Below are positions 13,901-23,228 of a stretch of DNA of 64,000 nucleotides, piece after piece. The notes beneath the pieces were generated by a model. That model saw nothing but the letters and a program-made list of their open reading frames with translations, ran no database searches and was not told the origin of the DNA. Source of the stretch: Spisula solida (Eukaryota; Mollusca; Bivalvia; Venerida; Mactridae); contig OX365950.1 of NCBI GenBank assembly GCA_947247005.1, positions 50,878,761 to 50,942,760 of the forward strand, in the 5' to 3' direction. Both the position numbers and the translations under genes were made by a program. The first letter of the stretch is position 1. Each line of letters opens with the position of its first letter.

Positions 13901-14394
13901 GAGATGGAATACAATTACATAAATTCCAGTTGATTCCACATCATAGAACATCAAATAATATGAACAAATGCACTGCATCCAGCGGGGATTTCCCATCAGG
14001 TTTTTGGATAATCTGATCGAGGAAAAATGACTAAGGAATTTGTTTGCTCCACAGAGATTTAGCCTCTGGCTGCCAGGTTTAAACTGTGTCTTGTATTGCA
14101 AACTGGTATAAAGCATACATTTTAAAACTGACTTCATATATGTATACCCCACAATAATGTAAAAATACTGTACCATTGATTTGAACATCTATATATCCAG
14201 GAGAGATTATACAGCCTTTACAATCAATCTGTACATCAGCGTAGGCTTGTTCTTCAAAGAACAACTTCTCTGGATTTATTATCTTCCCATCTCGGACCCA
14301 CAGATCCTCTACAACCAGGCTGTGATTGGATAGTATCGTACAATTCATGTACTGATATATACAGCCATCCTTAAATCGAGATGGCATGGTCGAG
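4773..14394 (-). CDS. AMDHD2: N-acetylglucosamine-6-phosphate deacetylase, complete gene (9 coding exons)
   Basis: Hydrolyses N-acetylglucosamine-6-phosphate to glucosamine-6-phosphate and acetate in amino-sugar catabolism; a cytosolic amidohydrolase. Spliced coding exons, in order of transcription: 14387-14174, 13871-13735, 13312-13258, 12084-11875, 10623-10535, 8655-8511, 7163-7034, 5695-5649, 4966-4773. They total 1221 nt, or 406 residues plus stop; human AMDHD2 has 409. Every junction keeps frame and has GT/AG borders. Family residues are present: DVQING (from residue 67), metal ligand E140 in HLEGPF, H207 in SLGH, H228 in THLFNAM, FHHRDP from 236, and catalytic D290 in VTDA. An AG acceptor at 14395-14396, 7 bases upstream of the ATG, implies a separate 5' UTR exon that I could not locate. 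Introns carry several MITEs. Identification is from family sequence recall. Confidence 0.95.
4984..5190. mobile_element. MITE family B copy in AMDHD2 last intron
   Basis: Hairpin element with ends near TGTAAAATCA and an interior of CGTGGGG.TAAATT motifs. Related copies lie at 34964-35175, 35593-35802, 44145-44363 and 57455-57675. No coding capacity. Confidence 0.6.
5649..5695 (-). CDS. AMDHD2: AMDHD2 coding exon 8 (47 nt)
   Basis: Encodes (S)[15 protein letters not shown], matching the IAPMDVCVRHFL segment of the human enzyme. Acceptor TTTCAG, donor GTTAGT. It was found by frame continuity and similarity, being too short to stand out as an ORF. Confidence 0.85.
6263..6982. mobile_element. 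Non-autonomous TACAGT-ended element in AMDHD2 intron
   Basis: Starts TACAGTCCAACCTCT and ends with its approximate inverted complement, AGAGGTTGTACTGTA. About 720 bp, no transposase frame. The ends place it with Tc1/mariner- or pogo-like elements. Confidence 0.55.
7034..7163 (-). CDS. AMDHD2: AMDHD2 coding exon 7, catalytic Asp
   Basis: Encodes [15 protein letters not shown] with catalytic D290, then [14 protein letters not shown]. Acceptor TTGTAG, donor GTGAGC. Confidence 0.9.
7525..8470. repeat. Tandem-repeat element, about 6 units of about 145 bp
   Basis: The motif AAGGTCATCAAGATAAACAT recurs at roughly 145-bp spacing about six times from 7588 to 8310. The ends carry CTCACCTG (left) and GCAGGTGAGCT (right), an inverted pair. 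It lies in the AMDHD2 intron between exons 6 and 7. Confidence 0.7.
8511..8655 (-). CDS. AMDHD2: AMDHD2 coding exon 6, substrate-binding segment
   Basis: Encodes [28 protein letters not shown] and [12 protein letters not shown] hAT-like MITE ends about 33 bp upstream of the acceptor (TTTGCAG) and a tandem-repeat element ends about 45 bp beyond the donor (GTAAAC), so both flanks have been colonised. Confidence 0.92.
8688..9055. mobile_element. hAT-like MITE E, copy 1
   Basis: Begins AGAGCTGTCATTGATTTGA and ends TATCAATGACAGCTCT. A second copy lies at 47727-48121 and shares interior sequence such as GAAACAGGCCCATCAGTCAT. Inside the AMDHD2 intron, 33 bp from the exon 6 acceptor. Confidence 0.7.
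9300..9590. repeat. Interspersed repeat N (ATGCCCCC/GAGG family)
   Basis: Starts TTATGCCCCCGTATCG, has CCGTCCGTCCGT-type runs and ends in GGGGGCATAAGC. Relatives lie at 45091-45350, 52370-52545 and 59373-59635. Confidence 0.5.
9652..9860. repeat. 49-bp tandem repeat, about 4 copies
   Basis: CATGGCAACAGTATAGTCTG recurs at 9661, 9710, 9759 and 9808, an exact 49-bp period, followed by a decayed partial copy. Intronic in AMDHD2. Confidence 0.9.
10145..10501. mobile_element. TACAGTAAAACC-ended MITE
   Basis: Left end TACAGTAAAACCTCACC, right end AGTGAAACTTTACTGTA. The interior alternates GGTCTTATTAG-like blocks. It ends about 33 bp beyond the AMDHD2 exon 5 donor. No coding capacity. Confidence 0.6.
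10535..10623 (-). CDS. AMDHD2: AMDHD2 coding exon 5, metal-ligand His residues
   Basis: Encodes GHTTADLV (H207) and ITHLFNAM (H228). Two donors are possible at the end. I chose GTATGT at 10534 over the nearer GTGTCT because it keeps two residues (VS) where human AMDHD2 has LP before FHHRDP. Confidence 0.88.
11515..11730. repeat. Interspersed repeat with short internal tandem
   Basis: GAGTCCAAAAGGTGGAACTA is repeated with a 26-bp period about 2.7 times. The following sequence, from GAAAACACCATAAGATGGAA onward, is found again at 63850-64000, at the right edge of the window. Confidence 0.7.
11875..12084 (-). CDS. AMDHD2: AMDHD2 coding exon 4, metal-ligand Glu
   Basis: Encodes LHLEGPF with metal-binding E140, then KKGAHN and VTLAPELE, and ends in VSL before the split Gly of SLGH. 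Acceptor TTTTCAG, donor GTTTGT. Confidence 0.9.
13258..13312 (-). CDS. AMDHD2: AMDHD2 coding exon 3 (55 nt)
   Basis: A short exon encoding [18 protein letters not shown]. Acceptor TTTGCAG, donor GTAAGA. It joins exons 2 and 4 in frame just before the GLHLEGPF motif. Confidence 0.87.
13735..13871 (-). CDS. AMDHD2: AMDHD2 coding exon 2
   Basis: Encodes the segment containing GIDFSE and [10 protein letters not shown], a signature stretch of NagA-type deacetylases. Acceptor TTGCAG; donor GTATGT after an in-frame AGG codon. Confidence 0.88.
14174..14394 (-). CDS. AMDHD2: AMDHD2 coding exon 1 (residues 1-71)
   Basis: The ATG is at 14387-14385. It encodes the N-terminal strands with [12 protein letters not shown] and NPEKLFFEE and ends in DVQIN plus one base of the next Gly codon. 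Donor GTACAG. The exon continues 7 bases upstream of the ATG to a TTTCAG acceptor, so the transcript starts in an upstream exon. Confidence 0.9.
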
Positions 14395-14442
14395 CTGAAA
14401 CAAAGAATATTGTTTAATATAATTCCTGTATAGCTTTAAAGT

Positions 14443-14634
14443 AGACAGTCAAACCTGACTCTAACCACCACCTGTGAGTGGTCTTTGTTAACAGATGGCC
14501 TCTCTTAACAGGTGAAATATCATTGCAAATGGCTTGATTGGAGATCATATTGGTGGTCTTTGCAGACAGGTACATGTATTTATATAACTATTGATTTTGT
14601 TCACAGGTGGTTTCTTACACAGGTTTGACTGTAT
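14443..14634. mobile_element. ACAGTCAAACCTG-ended MITE upstream of AMDHD2
   Basis: Starts ACAGTCAAACCTGACTC and ends CAGGTTTGACTGTAT. It lies about 50 bp upstream of the first AMDHD2 coding exon, in the 5' UTR intron. Confidence 0.65.
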
Positions 14635-14732
14635 ACATGTAACACAGTGTTTATAACCCTATTGGAATTTCTGGTGTCAAATATTGTTCTCATTCGATAC
14701 ATAATTATATACATGTACATGCACAAACACCT

Positions 14733-15067
14733 GGAGCCTGTTGCCTAACCAAGCCGCTTCCAAATTTTGCGTTATTGAGCACTTTCCTACATCTATGAAA
14801 CAATATGCTACCAGTGAGTAGTGCTCACCGTTTCTTAACACTTTGCTAGGAGAGTGCTACCAAGCGCTTTCTTGTGCAACGGACAGTTTCTGTAGCGCTC
14901 GATAGCGTTTTGCAACGAAATGGTCTGCTCTCCACGAGAACTCGTCAGAAGCAATAAGCATATGATTTTTCCTCTTCTACCACTATGTAGCGCTTTTTTG
15001 ATGCAAGTCATTCCCTAGCATAGTGCTACCAAGCGCTCGTTAGTGGTTTGATTAGGCAACGGGCTCC
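14733..15067. mobile_element. MITE with GGAGCCTGTTGCCTAA ends
   Basis: GGAGCCTGTTGCCTAACCAA at the left and TTAGGCAACGGGCTCC at the right form inverted ends of a 335-bp element. The interior repeats a GTGCTACCAAGCGCT motif. No coding capacity. Confidence 0.7.
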
Positions 15068-16941
15068 TGAACAGCTGAATACTTTCTGACAGACAATTTC
15101 TTTCCCACATTAAAGTCATTACCTAGAAAGCAAGCCAATGACATCAGTAATATATTTATGAAAACTATAGACAGAGATCTTGTTTAGCACTCAAGACAAT
15201 ATATCGTAAAGGGAAATTACATGTACCCATATCTAACATATCAACAATCACAGCTTTATCCGAAATCTATCTGTCCAAATACTACTCCACTCACATATAT
15301 ATGTACTAAACATATGAACAACAACAACGATGTCATAATTTGTTACTATAATGGAAATGTCCACAAACCAGGATATGTTGTTATAAATTTTCAAGTATGA
15401 CACAACCTAGATAAACAGAAAACACGATAAAAAGGCATACCAATATTGTTATGTTATCAAAATCAGAAAAGAACGAAAATATTACTTTTTAGCGAAAAGG
15501 AGACCTCACACAATTCTTATAAATATTGGTATTGGTTCTGGCATGGACACGTCGTGTTCAAACGAACACGTGTACTTTTAGTCCGATTCCTCCGTTAAAG
15601 CAACACTTTTATGACATAAATAAAATGCTGATATGTATTAGACCTACCGAGATCTACATCCTCTGTAGCCTATTCTTAACTAGCAATCCCTCACTCATAA
15701 ACAGAACAAGTACCATCCCAGGAATCAGTGATCATGACGCTGTCCTGGTTGAATCTAAAACATCTGCTAGACTAAGACCACAAAAACCTCGAAAAATTCA
15801 TCTCTACAATAAAGCAGATTGGGATGGACTTCGCACACACATCTCTAACCTCCACACATCACTCACAAACTCAAACAAATACGTCACTGACTCTATAGAA
15901 GATCTTTGGCAAACTGTCACACAATCAATTGAGGGAGCGTGCAATCTCTTTATTCCTTCCAAATGGTCATCCACAAAAACAAACTCCCCTGGATCAAAGT
16001 TGAACTTAAACGACTGTATAGGAAAAGAGACAAAGCATACAAACAATACAAGAAAAACAAACAAACAAACTCAAAGAAATATACCTCACTCTCAAACATA
16101 AATGTCGCAAGGAAACAAAAATAGCATACCAAAAGTACCTAGAAGATATATTAATTAAATGTAAACACAGACCATGAACCAGAACAAGCACAGTCCAGGC
16201 CAAACACCAAAAAACTCTACTCACTACTAAAACACTCAAAACAAAACAATACTCAGTTGGAATCGAAACACTCAAAAAACACAACAAACTACACACTGCA
16301 GATTCTGACAAAGCAACTATATTAAATGAACAATTCCAGTCTGTCTTTACCCCTAAATCTCCTCTTTCTCTTAAATCCCTTGCTGAAATGAAAGTGCATG
16401 AATCCGCAGATACAGGCAGAGAGAGCTCCCAAACTACGTTTAGCCCACATGATCCCATGCCCGACATTGATATATCTGTAAATGGCGTTGAGAAACATCT
16501 CAGGAACATGAACCCTCACAAGGCTGCAGGGCCTGACCAAATAAAGCCAATCATACTAAAAATACATGTAGAGAAATTGCCCCTATCATAACAGAAATAC
16601 ATTAAAAAAATCTCTACAGACAAACACCCTCCCCGAGATCTGGAAAATGGCGAATGTTGCCCCAATATACAAAAAAGGCTCCAGATCAGACCACTCAAAT
16701 TACAAATGTATAGACCTATCTCTCTGACCTGTATCTTGTGCAAAACCCTGGAATACATTATCGCATCTAGCATAACAAAATCTAACCTAAATCAAACCTC
16801 TTCTACGAACTTCAACATGGTGTTAGAGAAAAAAGGTCATGCCAAACACAACTCCTCATGCTCATAGATGATATCCTTCAGTCAGTAAACCTGTGAAGTC
16901 AAGTCGACCTTATACTCCTTGACTTCTCAAAAGCCCTTGAT

Positions 16942-17421
16942 ATGGTCAACCATGAAAAATTACTCTACAAACTTCACTATTATGGAATCAAAGGAAATAC
17001 TCTGAGATGGATCAAAGGCTTTCTAGATAACAGATCACAGTCAGTAGTAGTCAATGGCTCCATATCCAGCACTATACCAGTCTCCTCAGGTGTTCCACAG
17101 GGTTCGGTCCTAGGACCGCTCCTATTTCTCATCTACATAAATGACCTCCCTGAATACGTTCAATCTTCCAAAGTGCGTCTCTTTGCTGACGACACAGCTA
17201 TCTACCTTGCTCTTTCTGTTGCCTCTCACTCCAGCCTACTCCAACAAGACTTAAACCGGCTTCAACAATGGAAAACAAAGTGGGATATGAAATTCAATCC
17301 ATCAAAATGCCAAGTCATCCACATCACCAAAAGAAAAACAGTCATCCCAACAGAATACACACTACATAACACAATCTTAGAATCAGTAACTTCAGCAAAA
17401 TACCTAGGAATTACAATTTAA
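16942..17421 (+). pseudogene. Reverse transcriptase core of the broken LINE
   Basis: The longest intact piece of the reverse transcriptase, 159 codons. It holds palm motifs SGVPQGSVLGP (about residues 50-60) and LFADDTAIY (about residues 79-87) and the thumb-side FNPSKCQVIHITKRK. It starts in the middle of motif A (DMVNHEKLLYKLHYYGIKGN) and stops before the C-terminal region, which continues in another frame. A fragment of the element at 15640-18115, not a host gene. Confidence 0.85.
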
Positions 17422-18109
17422 ATGATCTCACATGGAACACACACATAAACAACATCACAAAGAAAGCAAATCAAACACTAGGATTTCTCAGAAGAAACAT
17501 AAAGATACATTCAGAAAAACTAAAAGCAACAGCATACAAAACACTCGTTAGGCCCCAACTTGAGTACAGCTCCACTGTCTGGTCCCCACATACAGCTACC
17601 CTTATTGAACAACTTGAGGCCATACAGCGTAGAGCTGCTCGTTGGACCAAGCGAGACTACAGTAGTACGTCCAGTGTCACAGACATGCTGACTACCCTAA
17701 ACTGGAGACGCCTTGACCAACGACGTATCGACCAACGACTGACTATGCTACACAACATCTTACATGACCGGGTTGCCATCCCACGTCCAAACTGTCTCAT
17801 CCCTAGCACCCGGTCCTCACGCACATCACACTCCCAGACATTCCAACAAATACATGCAAAAACAGACTACTATAAATTCTCCTTCCTCCCTAGAACAATA
17901 ATACACTGAAACTCCCTACCCCCTGACATCATTGACCTTCCCACACCCGAGTTCAGCACGGCTGTTAGCCGTATTGAACATGCCTCTCCCTAAATAATAC
18001 CTGCTCTGTTTTTAACCTATTTTTAACCTTTCTTCTTTCTCACATCTTTTATACTTTTAATTTCTTATCCTTATTAACCTTCTTTGTCAGTTTTGACGCG
18101 CGTCAAGCC

Positions 18110-18115
18110 TAAGTC
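18110..18115. repeat. 6-bp target-site duplication, left (TAAGTC)
   Basis: TAAGTC stands directly before the foldback element and again directly after it at 21630-21635. Removing the element and one copy restores a continuous LINE 3' tail. Confidence 0.75.
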
Positions 18116-18239
18116 TATGGAACGCCATAGCTGCCTTCTGTTGGTACTCATCAGTTTGATTTGTGCATTTATTAAGTTGTTCTATGCTACCATCATTATG
18201 TTATGAGTATAAGCCAAAGCGTTCGGTACTTAAGACATT

Positions 18240-18870
18240 TTGTCTTGTACATACACCAGTTCTTTCTGTGCATTCGTCATTATGTTATGTACATTTACTA
18301 ACTCGTTCTGTACAAACGCATTTTGTTGTGTGCATATATCGTTTCTTTCTGTGCAGTTGCCATTATGTTATGTGTATTTAACAGGTTGTCCGGTAGATAA
18401 ACTATGCTGTCCTGTGCATATGTCAATATGTTATGTGCATTTACAAATTCGTGATGTACTAAAACAGTTCGTGATGTGCATACATCATTTCGTTATGTGT
18501 GTTTGTCATTATGTTGTGTGCATTAATCATGTTGTTCTGTGCGTACATCGTTTCGTTATGTGCGTTTGTCATTATGTTGTGTGCATTAATCATGTTGTTC
18601 TGTGCATACATCATTTCGTTATGTGCGTTTGTCATTATGTTGTGTGCATTAATCATGTTGTTCTGTGCCTACATCATTTCGTTGTGTGTGTTGGTCATTA
18701 TGTTGTGTGCATTAATCATGTTGTTATGTACTACCGACAGTTTGTCATGTGCATACATCATTTCGTTATGTGCGTTTGTCATTATGTTGTGTGCACTTAT
18801 CATGTTGTTATGTAGTTACAACAGATTGTCGTGTGCGTACATCATAACACTTAGCATTTACTCAATTGTT
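18240..18870. repeat. Left-arm 21/63-bp tandem array
   Basis: Minisatellite of 21-bp units, each with a TGTGCAT/TGTGCGT core. Three unit types recur in order, giving a 63-bp higher-order repeat in about 18480-18800. Units toward the outer end are diverged and unordered. Because 21 and 63 are multiples of 3, all frames stay open and mimic genes. Confidence 0.85.
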
Positions 18871-20249
18871 ATGTGTTAGCAACATGCTGTCTTGTGCATA
18901 CACCTTTTCGTTCTGTGCAAACATCGTTATGTAGAGTGCATACATCGTTATTATGTTCGGATAAATTATCTTGGGCATTAAAACGGGTAACACCGGTAAA
19001 GCGAAAATGTTTCCGCTCAATAACTTGAGTTACAATTGTACTGAAGCACAGAGGTGACATGGTCAATATTAAGTTGTTGGAACGACATATCCAAGGGAAG
19101 CAAATATTTTTTATCTTGTGGGAACAAGTTATATGAGTGTAGAATTTTTTTTATCTGGTTGGAACGACTTATTTGAGGGTTTTTCACATGGGCACCTAGT
19201 CTCCTACCATTTAGGTTTTTCCTACGGACACCTAGTCCCCTACCATTTACGTTTTTCACACGAGGACCTACCATTTAGGTTTTTCTACGGACACCTAGTC
19301 CCCTAACATTGATTTTTCCCATGGCCACCTACCTTTTTGGTTTTTCCCATGGACACCTAGTCCGCTACCATTTAGATATTTCCCATGGACACATAGTCCT
19401 CTATTATTTAGGGTTTTTCGTGGACACCTACTGTTTAGGTTTTCCCATGGACACCTAGCTCCCTACTATTTTGGTTTTTCTACCATGTGAAAAACTAAAA
19501 TGGTAGGGGACTAGCTTTCTGTAGGAAATGGCATGGAAATAGGTGTAATGGTAGGTGTTCATGTGAAAAACCTAAATTATAGGGGACTATGTGTCCATGG
19601 GAAAACCCTAAATGGTTGGTGTCCATAGGAAAAACTTCAATGGTACGTGTCCCTGTGAAAAACCCCAATGGCAGAGGACTATGTGTCATTGTGATTAACC
19701 AAAATAGTAGGGGACCAGGTGTCTGTAGGAAAAACCTAAACAGTAGTTGACTAGGCGTCCAAGTGAAATCCCAAACTGGTAGGGGACAAGGTTTCTGCTG
19801 GAAAAACCTAAATGACAAGTGTCCATGGGAAAAACCAAAATGGTAGGGGATAAGGTTTCTGTAGGACACCATGGGAAAAACCTAAATTGTAGGGGACTAG
19901 GTGTCCATGTGAAAAACCAAAATGGTAGGGTACTAGGTGTCAAGTCGTTCCCACAAGATAAAACAATATTTTCTACCTTCAAATAATTTGTTCCCACAAG
20001 ATAAAACATATTTGCTTCCCTTGGATATGTCGTTTCCACAACTTAATATTGACCATGTCATCTCTGGGCTTCCGTACATTCCTATCTCAAGTTATTGAGC
20101 GGAAACATTTCCGCTTTACCGGTGTTACCCGTTTTAATGCCCAAGATAATTTATCCGAACATAATAACGATGTATGCACTCTACATAACGATGTTTGCAC
20201 AGAACGAAAAGGTGTAAGCACAAGACAGCATGTTGCTAACACGTAACAA

Positions 20250-21290
20250 TTGAGTAAATGCTAAGTGTAATGATGTACGCACACGACAATCTGTTGTAAC
20301 TACATAACAACATGATTAGTGCACACAATATAATGACAAACACACATAACGAATTGATGTATGCACATGACAAACTGTCGGTAGTACATAACAACATGAT
20401 TAATGCACACAACATAATGACCAACACACATAACGAAATGATGTGTGCACAGAACAACATGATTAATGCACACAACATAATGACAAACGCACATAACGAA
20501 ACGATGTATGTACAGAACAACATGATTAATGCACACAACATAATGACAAACAAACGTAACGAAACGATGTATGCACAGAACAACATGATTAATGCACACA
20601 ACATAATGACAAACGCACATAACGAAATGATGTATGCACAGAACAACATGATTAATGCACACAACATAATTACAAACACACATAACGAAATGATGTGTGC
20701 ACAGAACAACATGATTAATGCACACAACATAATGACAAACGCACATAACGAAACGATGTTTGCACAGAACAACATGATTAATGCACACAACATAATGACA
20801 AACAAACGTAACGAAACGATGTATGCACAGAACAACATGATTAATGCACACAACATAATGACAAACGCACATAACGAAATGATGTATGCACAGAACAACA
20901 TGATTAATGCACACAACATAATTACAAACACACATAACGAAATGATGTATGCACAGAACAACATGGGTAATGCACACAACATAATGACAAACGCACATAA
21001 CGAAATGATGTATACACAGAACAACATGGGTAATGTACAAAACATAATGACCAACACACACAACGAAATGATGTAGGCACAGAACAACATGATTAATGCA
21101 CACAACATAATGACAAACGCACATAACGAAATGATGTGTGCACAGAACAACACGAGTAATGTACACAACATAATGACCAACACACACAACGAAATGATGT
21201 ATGCACAGAGCAACATGATTAATGCACACAACATAATGACCAACACACATAACGAAATGATGTATGCACATCACAAACTGTTTTAGTACA
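20250..21290. repeat. Right-arm 21/63-bp tandem array, expanded
   Basis: Inverted counterpart of the left array, with about 15 units of 63 bp. Each has three 21-bp subunits beginning AACATAATGA, AACGAAATGA and AACAACATGA and sharing the GCACA core. The spacing is exact for many units (for example 20470, 20533, 20596, 20659). Open frames of 254 to 401 codons here are by-products of the period. Confidence 0.9.
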
Positions 21291-21629
21291 TCACGAATTG
21301 GTAAATGCACACAACATATTGACATATACACAGGACAGCATAGTTTATCCACCGGACAACCTGTTAAATACACATAACATAATGGCAACTGCACAGAAAG
21401 AAACAGTACATGCACATAACAAAATGCGTTTGTACAGAACGAGTTAGTAATTGTACATAACATAATGACGAATGAACAGAAAGAACTGGTGTTTGTACAA
21501 GACAAAATGTCTTAAGTACCGAACGCTTTGGTTAATACTCATAACATAATGATGGTAGCATAGAACAACTTAATAAATGCACAAAACAAACTGATTAGTA
21601 CCAACAGAAGGCAGCTATGGCGTTCCATA

Positions 21630-21673
21630 TAAGTCCCCAGCGGGGCGTTTGGCTATCAGGGAGATAGATAGAT
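21630..21673 (+). mobile_element. Detached LINE 3' terminus with (GATA)n tail
   Basis: Starts with the second TAAGTC, continues CCCCAGCGGGGCGTTTGGC and ends in GATAGATAGATAG. A short tandem tail is a common way for non-LTR elements to end. It is continuous with the sequence ending at 18115 once the foldback element is removed. Confidence 0.75.
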
Positions 21674-21775
21674 AGCCTTCATAGATTTTCAGAAGGCATT
21701 TGATTCTGTCAACAGACAAATACAGTGTGATAAACTGATCAAGAAGGGCATTCAATGTAAGTTACAAAACTCTAT
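21674..21775 (+). pseudogene. Second reverse transcriptase fragment (motif A)
   Basis: Translates to AFIDFQKAFDSVNR and, a few residues later, DKLIKKGIQCK, the palm motif A of non-LTR reverse transcriptases. It then runs into a stop at about 21776. The wording differs from the LINE at 15640, so it comes from another family. Only this fragment is visible. Confidence 0.7.
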
Positions 21776-21799
21776 ATAATTAAAATCAATCAGTTAAAA

Positions 21800-22929
21800 C
21801 AACTGTCAGGATATATCTAAAGGTATCGTTTCAGACAATTTCCAATATCCATGCAGTTGGTAACCTCTGATTTGGTCGGGGAGTGTTTGATCCAAATAGG
21901 GTACGTGCTGACTGCCTATGAATTCACCAGTACACACAGTGCGTTAGGCATACGTACACGGTCACCTACATGTAATTTTAATACATTTTTGGTGTTGAGC
22001 AACCGTGTGTCTTCACAATCTGCTTCACTATGGGATAAAATTGATTTAAATATTTTTACTGACATTCACACTTTTCATTACATGTATAATATATGTGATT
22101 TTATTGCATGGTTCAACACTGGGCCGCTCTATAATTTTATGATGCTGAACACCAAAGTACGTTAAATGAAAAATGGACGGCACTGTATGGTCAAAAAGTA
22201 GTTTTCCGTCTCCTTGCCAACAATTAGACAGGAATTAAACCATCTTTTTTGTATAAAAAGCAGCATACAGTGCACATGTATACTAGACGCAATAAATATC
22301 TAAGCAGCTTCAACTACTTAATCAGACTTCGGAATATTCATCAAAATATTGTAATCAAACTGTCCCAGAGTATCCCATGCCGTTAACTATTGACAATAAA
22401 ATACATGTATTTGAAGATCTATCAATATTAAATGAATGTTGATTACAGAAACGGAGTACTAATTAAAGCTTAAAAAATTGAAATAATATTCACTTTTTTC
22501 GGTATTCAAGTTACTTTCGAGGGTAAAAAACATATTTTATCCCTACCCCTGCCCTTGCCACAATGAAACATTTAAAATTGAAGATACTTGATAAAATGAG
22601 TCTTCCGTACGATTAAGATTAAAATCATAGCACCCAAAGTACTTACAAATCCCACTGTCCCAGAGTATCCCATGTCACAGAGTACCCAAGTCTTCCGTAC
22701 CCTTTATATGATCTTTGGTGATGTGTTTAATACCAAAGTGCGTTAAAATGAACCGCATCGTAATATAAATGATGTTGAACACCAAAGCGCGCTGCGTTGA
22801 GCACACTTCTGTAAAAAGACCAAAGTACACTAGCACCACGATCAGCATCATATATATAAAATATAATAATAATAAATTTGTTCTGTAAATTACATTTGTA
22901 CATTTGTGTATAAATGTTGAGAAAAAATA
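21800..22929. other. Intergenic, no gene recognised
   Basis: AT-rich sequence. The phrase CACCAAAGTACGTT or a close variant recurs near 22150, 22730, 22780 and 22820, and CCCAGAGTATCCCATG recurs near 22365 and 22660, which suggests a decayed repeat. No splice-supported exon was seen. Confidence 0.5.
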
Positions 22930-22933
22930 AAAA
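22922..22933 (-). terminator. Pol III T-run terminator of 7SL gene
   Basis: Five T residues, an A, then six T residues on the minus strand, immediately after the end of the 7SL-like sequence. Typical of RNA polymerase III termination. Confidence 0.8.
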
Positions 22934-23228
22934 GGATCGAGTCCAGTTATATTGGACGGGCTACCCTCAGTTGTACATTCACAGACGCTATCCCACTACT
23001 GCCCGACACGGAAACTTTTGCCTGCTGTGTCACCACCCTGGGCCGGTACGTTCCTCATTAGACAACCTGGATCACCTGGGCTCCCCCGAGTGAACCATAT
23101 TGATGCCGGGCTTAGTGCGGACGCCCGATCTACATATACAGGCTGACAGTAGGACTCCCGTCCTCAAACCGTCCTCAGACCCCGGCCTCCAAGTAGCTAG
23201 ATTACAGGAGCACGCCACAACTCCCCGC
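22930..23228 (-). ncRNA. 7SL RNA, signal recognition particle RNA
   Basis: RNA scaffold of the signal recognition particle, which targets secretory proteins to the ER. On the minus strand it aligns along its length with vertebrate 7SL: GTGGCGTGCTCCTGTAATC in the 5' Alu domain with the UGUNR turn, ATCGGGCGTCCGCACTAAG and GGCATCAATATGG leading into the S domain, ACCGGCCCAGG, then CAGCAGG and CAGTAGTGGGATAG forming the helix 8 internal loop with a GNRA-type cap. The length from the aligned 5' G to the T-run is 299 nt, equal to the human RNA. It ends at a TTTTT Pol III terminator (22933-22929) with no A tail, which favours a true gene over a retrocopy. Whether this copy is transcribed cannot be seen. 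Confidence 0.9.

Larger units (their letters stand above)
15640..18115 (+). mobile_element. Non-LTR retrotransposon (CR1/Jockey-like), 5'-truncated and broken
   Basis: Encodes the C-terminal end of an apurinic endonuclease domain (SNPSLINRTSTIPGISDHDA, about 15680-15740), then a reverse transcriptase. Visible in order: a GPDQIKPIILK block near 16530, WKMANVAPIYKKGS near 16645, motif A region DLILLDFSKALD near 16905, SSGVPQGSVLGPLLFLIYIN near 17085, and the catalytic FADD near 17185. The frame is broken by stops and frameshifts (around 16575, 16705, 16895 and 17420), so it is inactive. The left boundary is set where endonuclease similarity begins. The 3' UTR is interrupted at 18110-18115 and resumes at 21630. 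Confidence 0.85.
18116..21629. mobile_element. 3.5 kb foldback element with long inverted arms
   Basis: The ends are exact inverted copies: it starts TATGGAACGCCATAGCTGCC and ends with its complement. The arms pair nearly throughout and meet near 19490. The outer arms (18130-18900 and 20230-21600) are built of a 21-bp unit. The inner arms (about 19070-19490 and 19500-20060) are built of a roughly 36-bp unit containing ACCTAGTCCCCTACCA. The right arm is about 760 bp longer than the left because it has more 63-bp units. No transposase was recognised. It sits inside the LINE tail. Confidence 0.88.

Noticed and set aside
13898..14188. 96-codon minus-strand ORF
   Set aside because: Mostly in the intron downstream of AMDHD2 exon 1; it does not fit the spliced frame.
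15804..16509. Minus-strand frames over the LINE (up to 167 codons)
   Set aside because: Shadows of the retrotransposon coding strand; no domain recognised.
20236..21505. Long open frames of 254, 336 and 401 codons on both strands
   Set aside because: They lie wholly in the 21/63-bp tandem array. A period divisible by three keeps several frames open at once. The translations are simple repeats, and the same happens in the left arm.
18116..21629. CRISPR array (regular direct repeats with spacers)
   Set aside because: The units are contiguous with no unique spacers, the arms are inverted, and the context is an animal genome with spliced genes.
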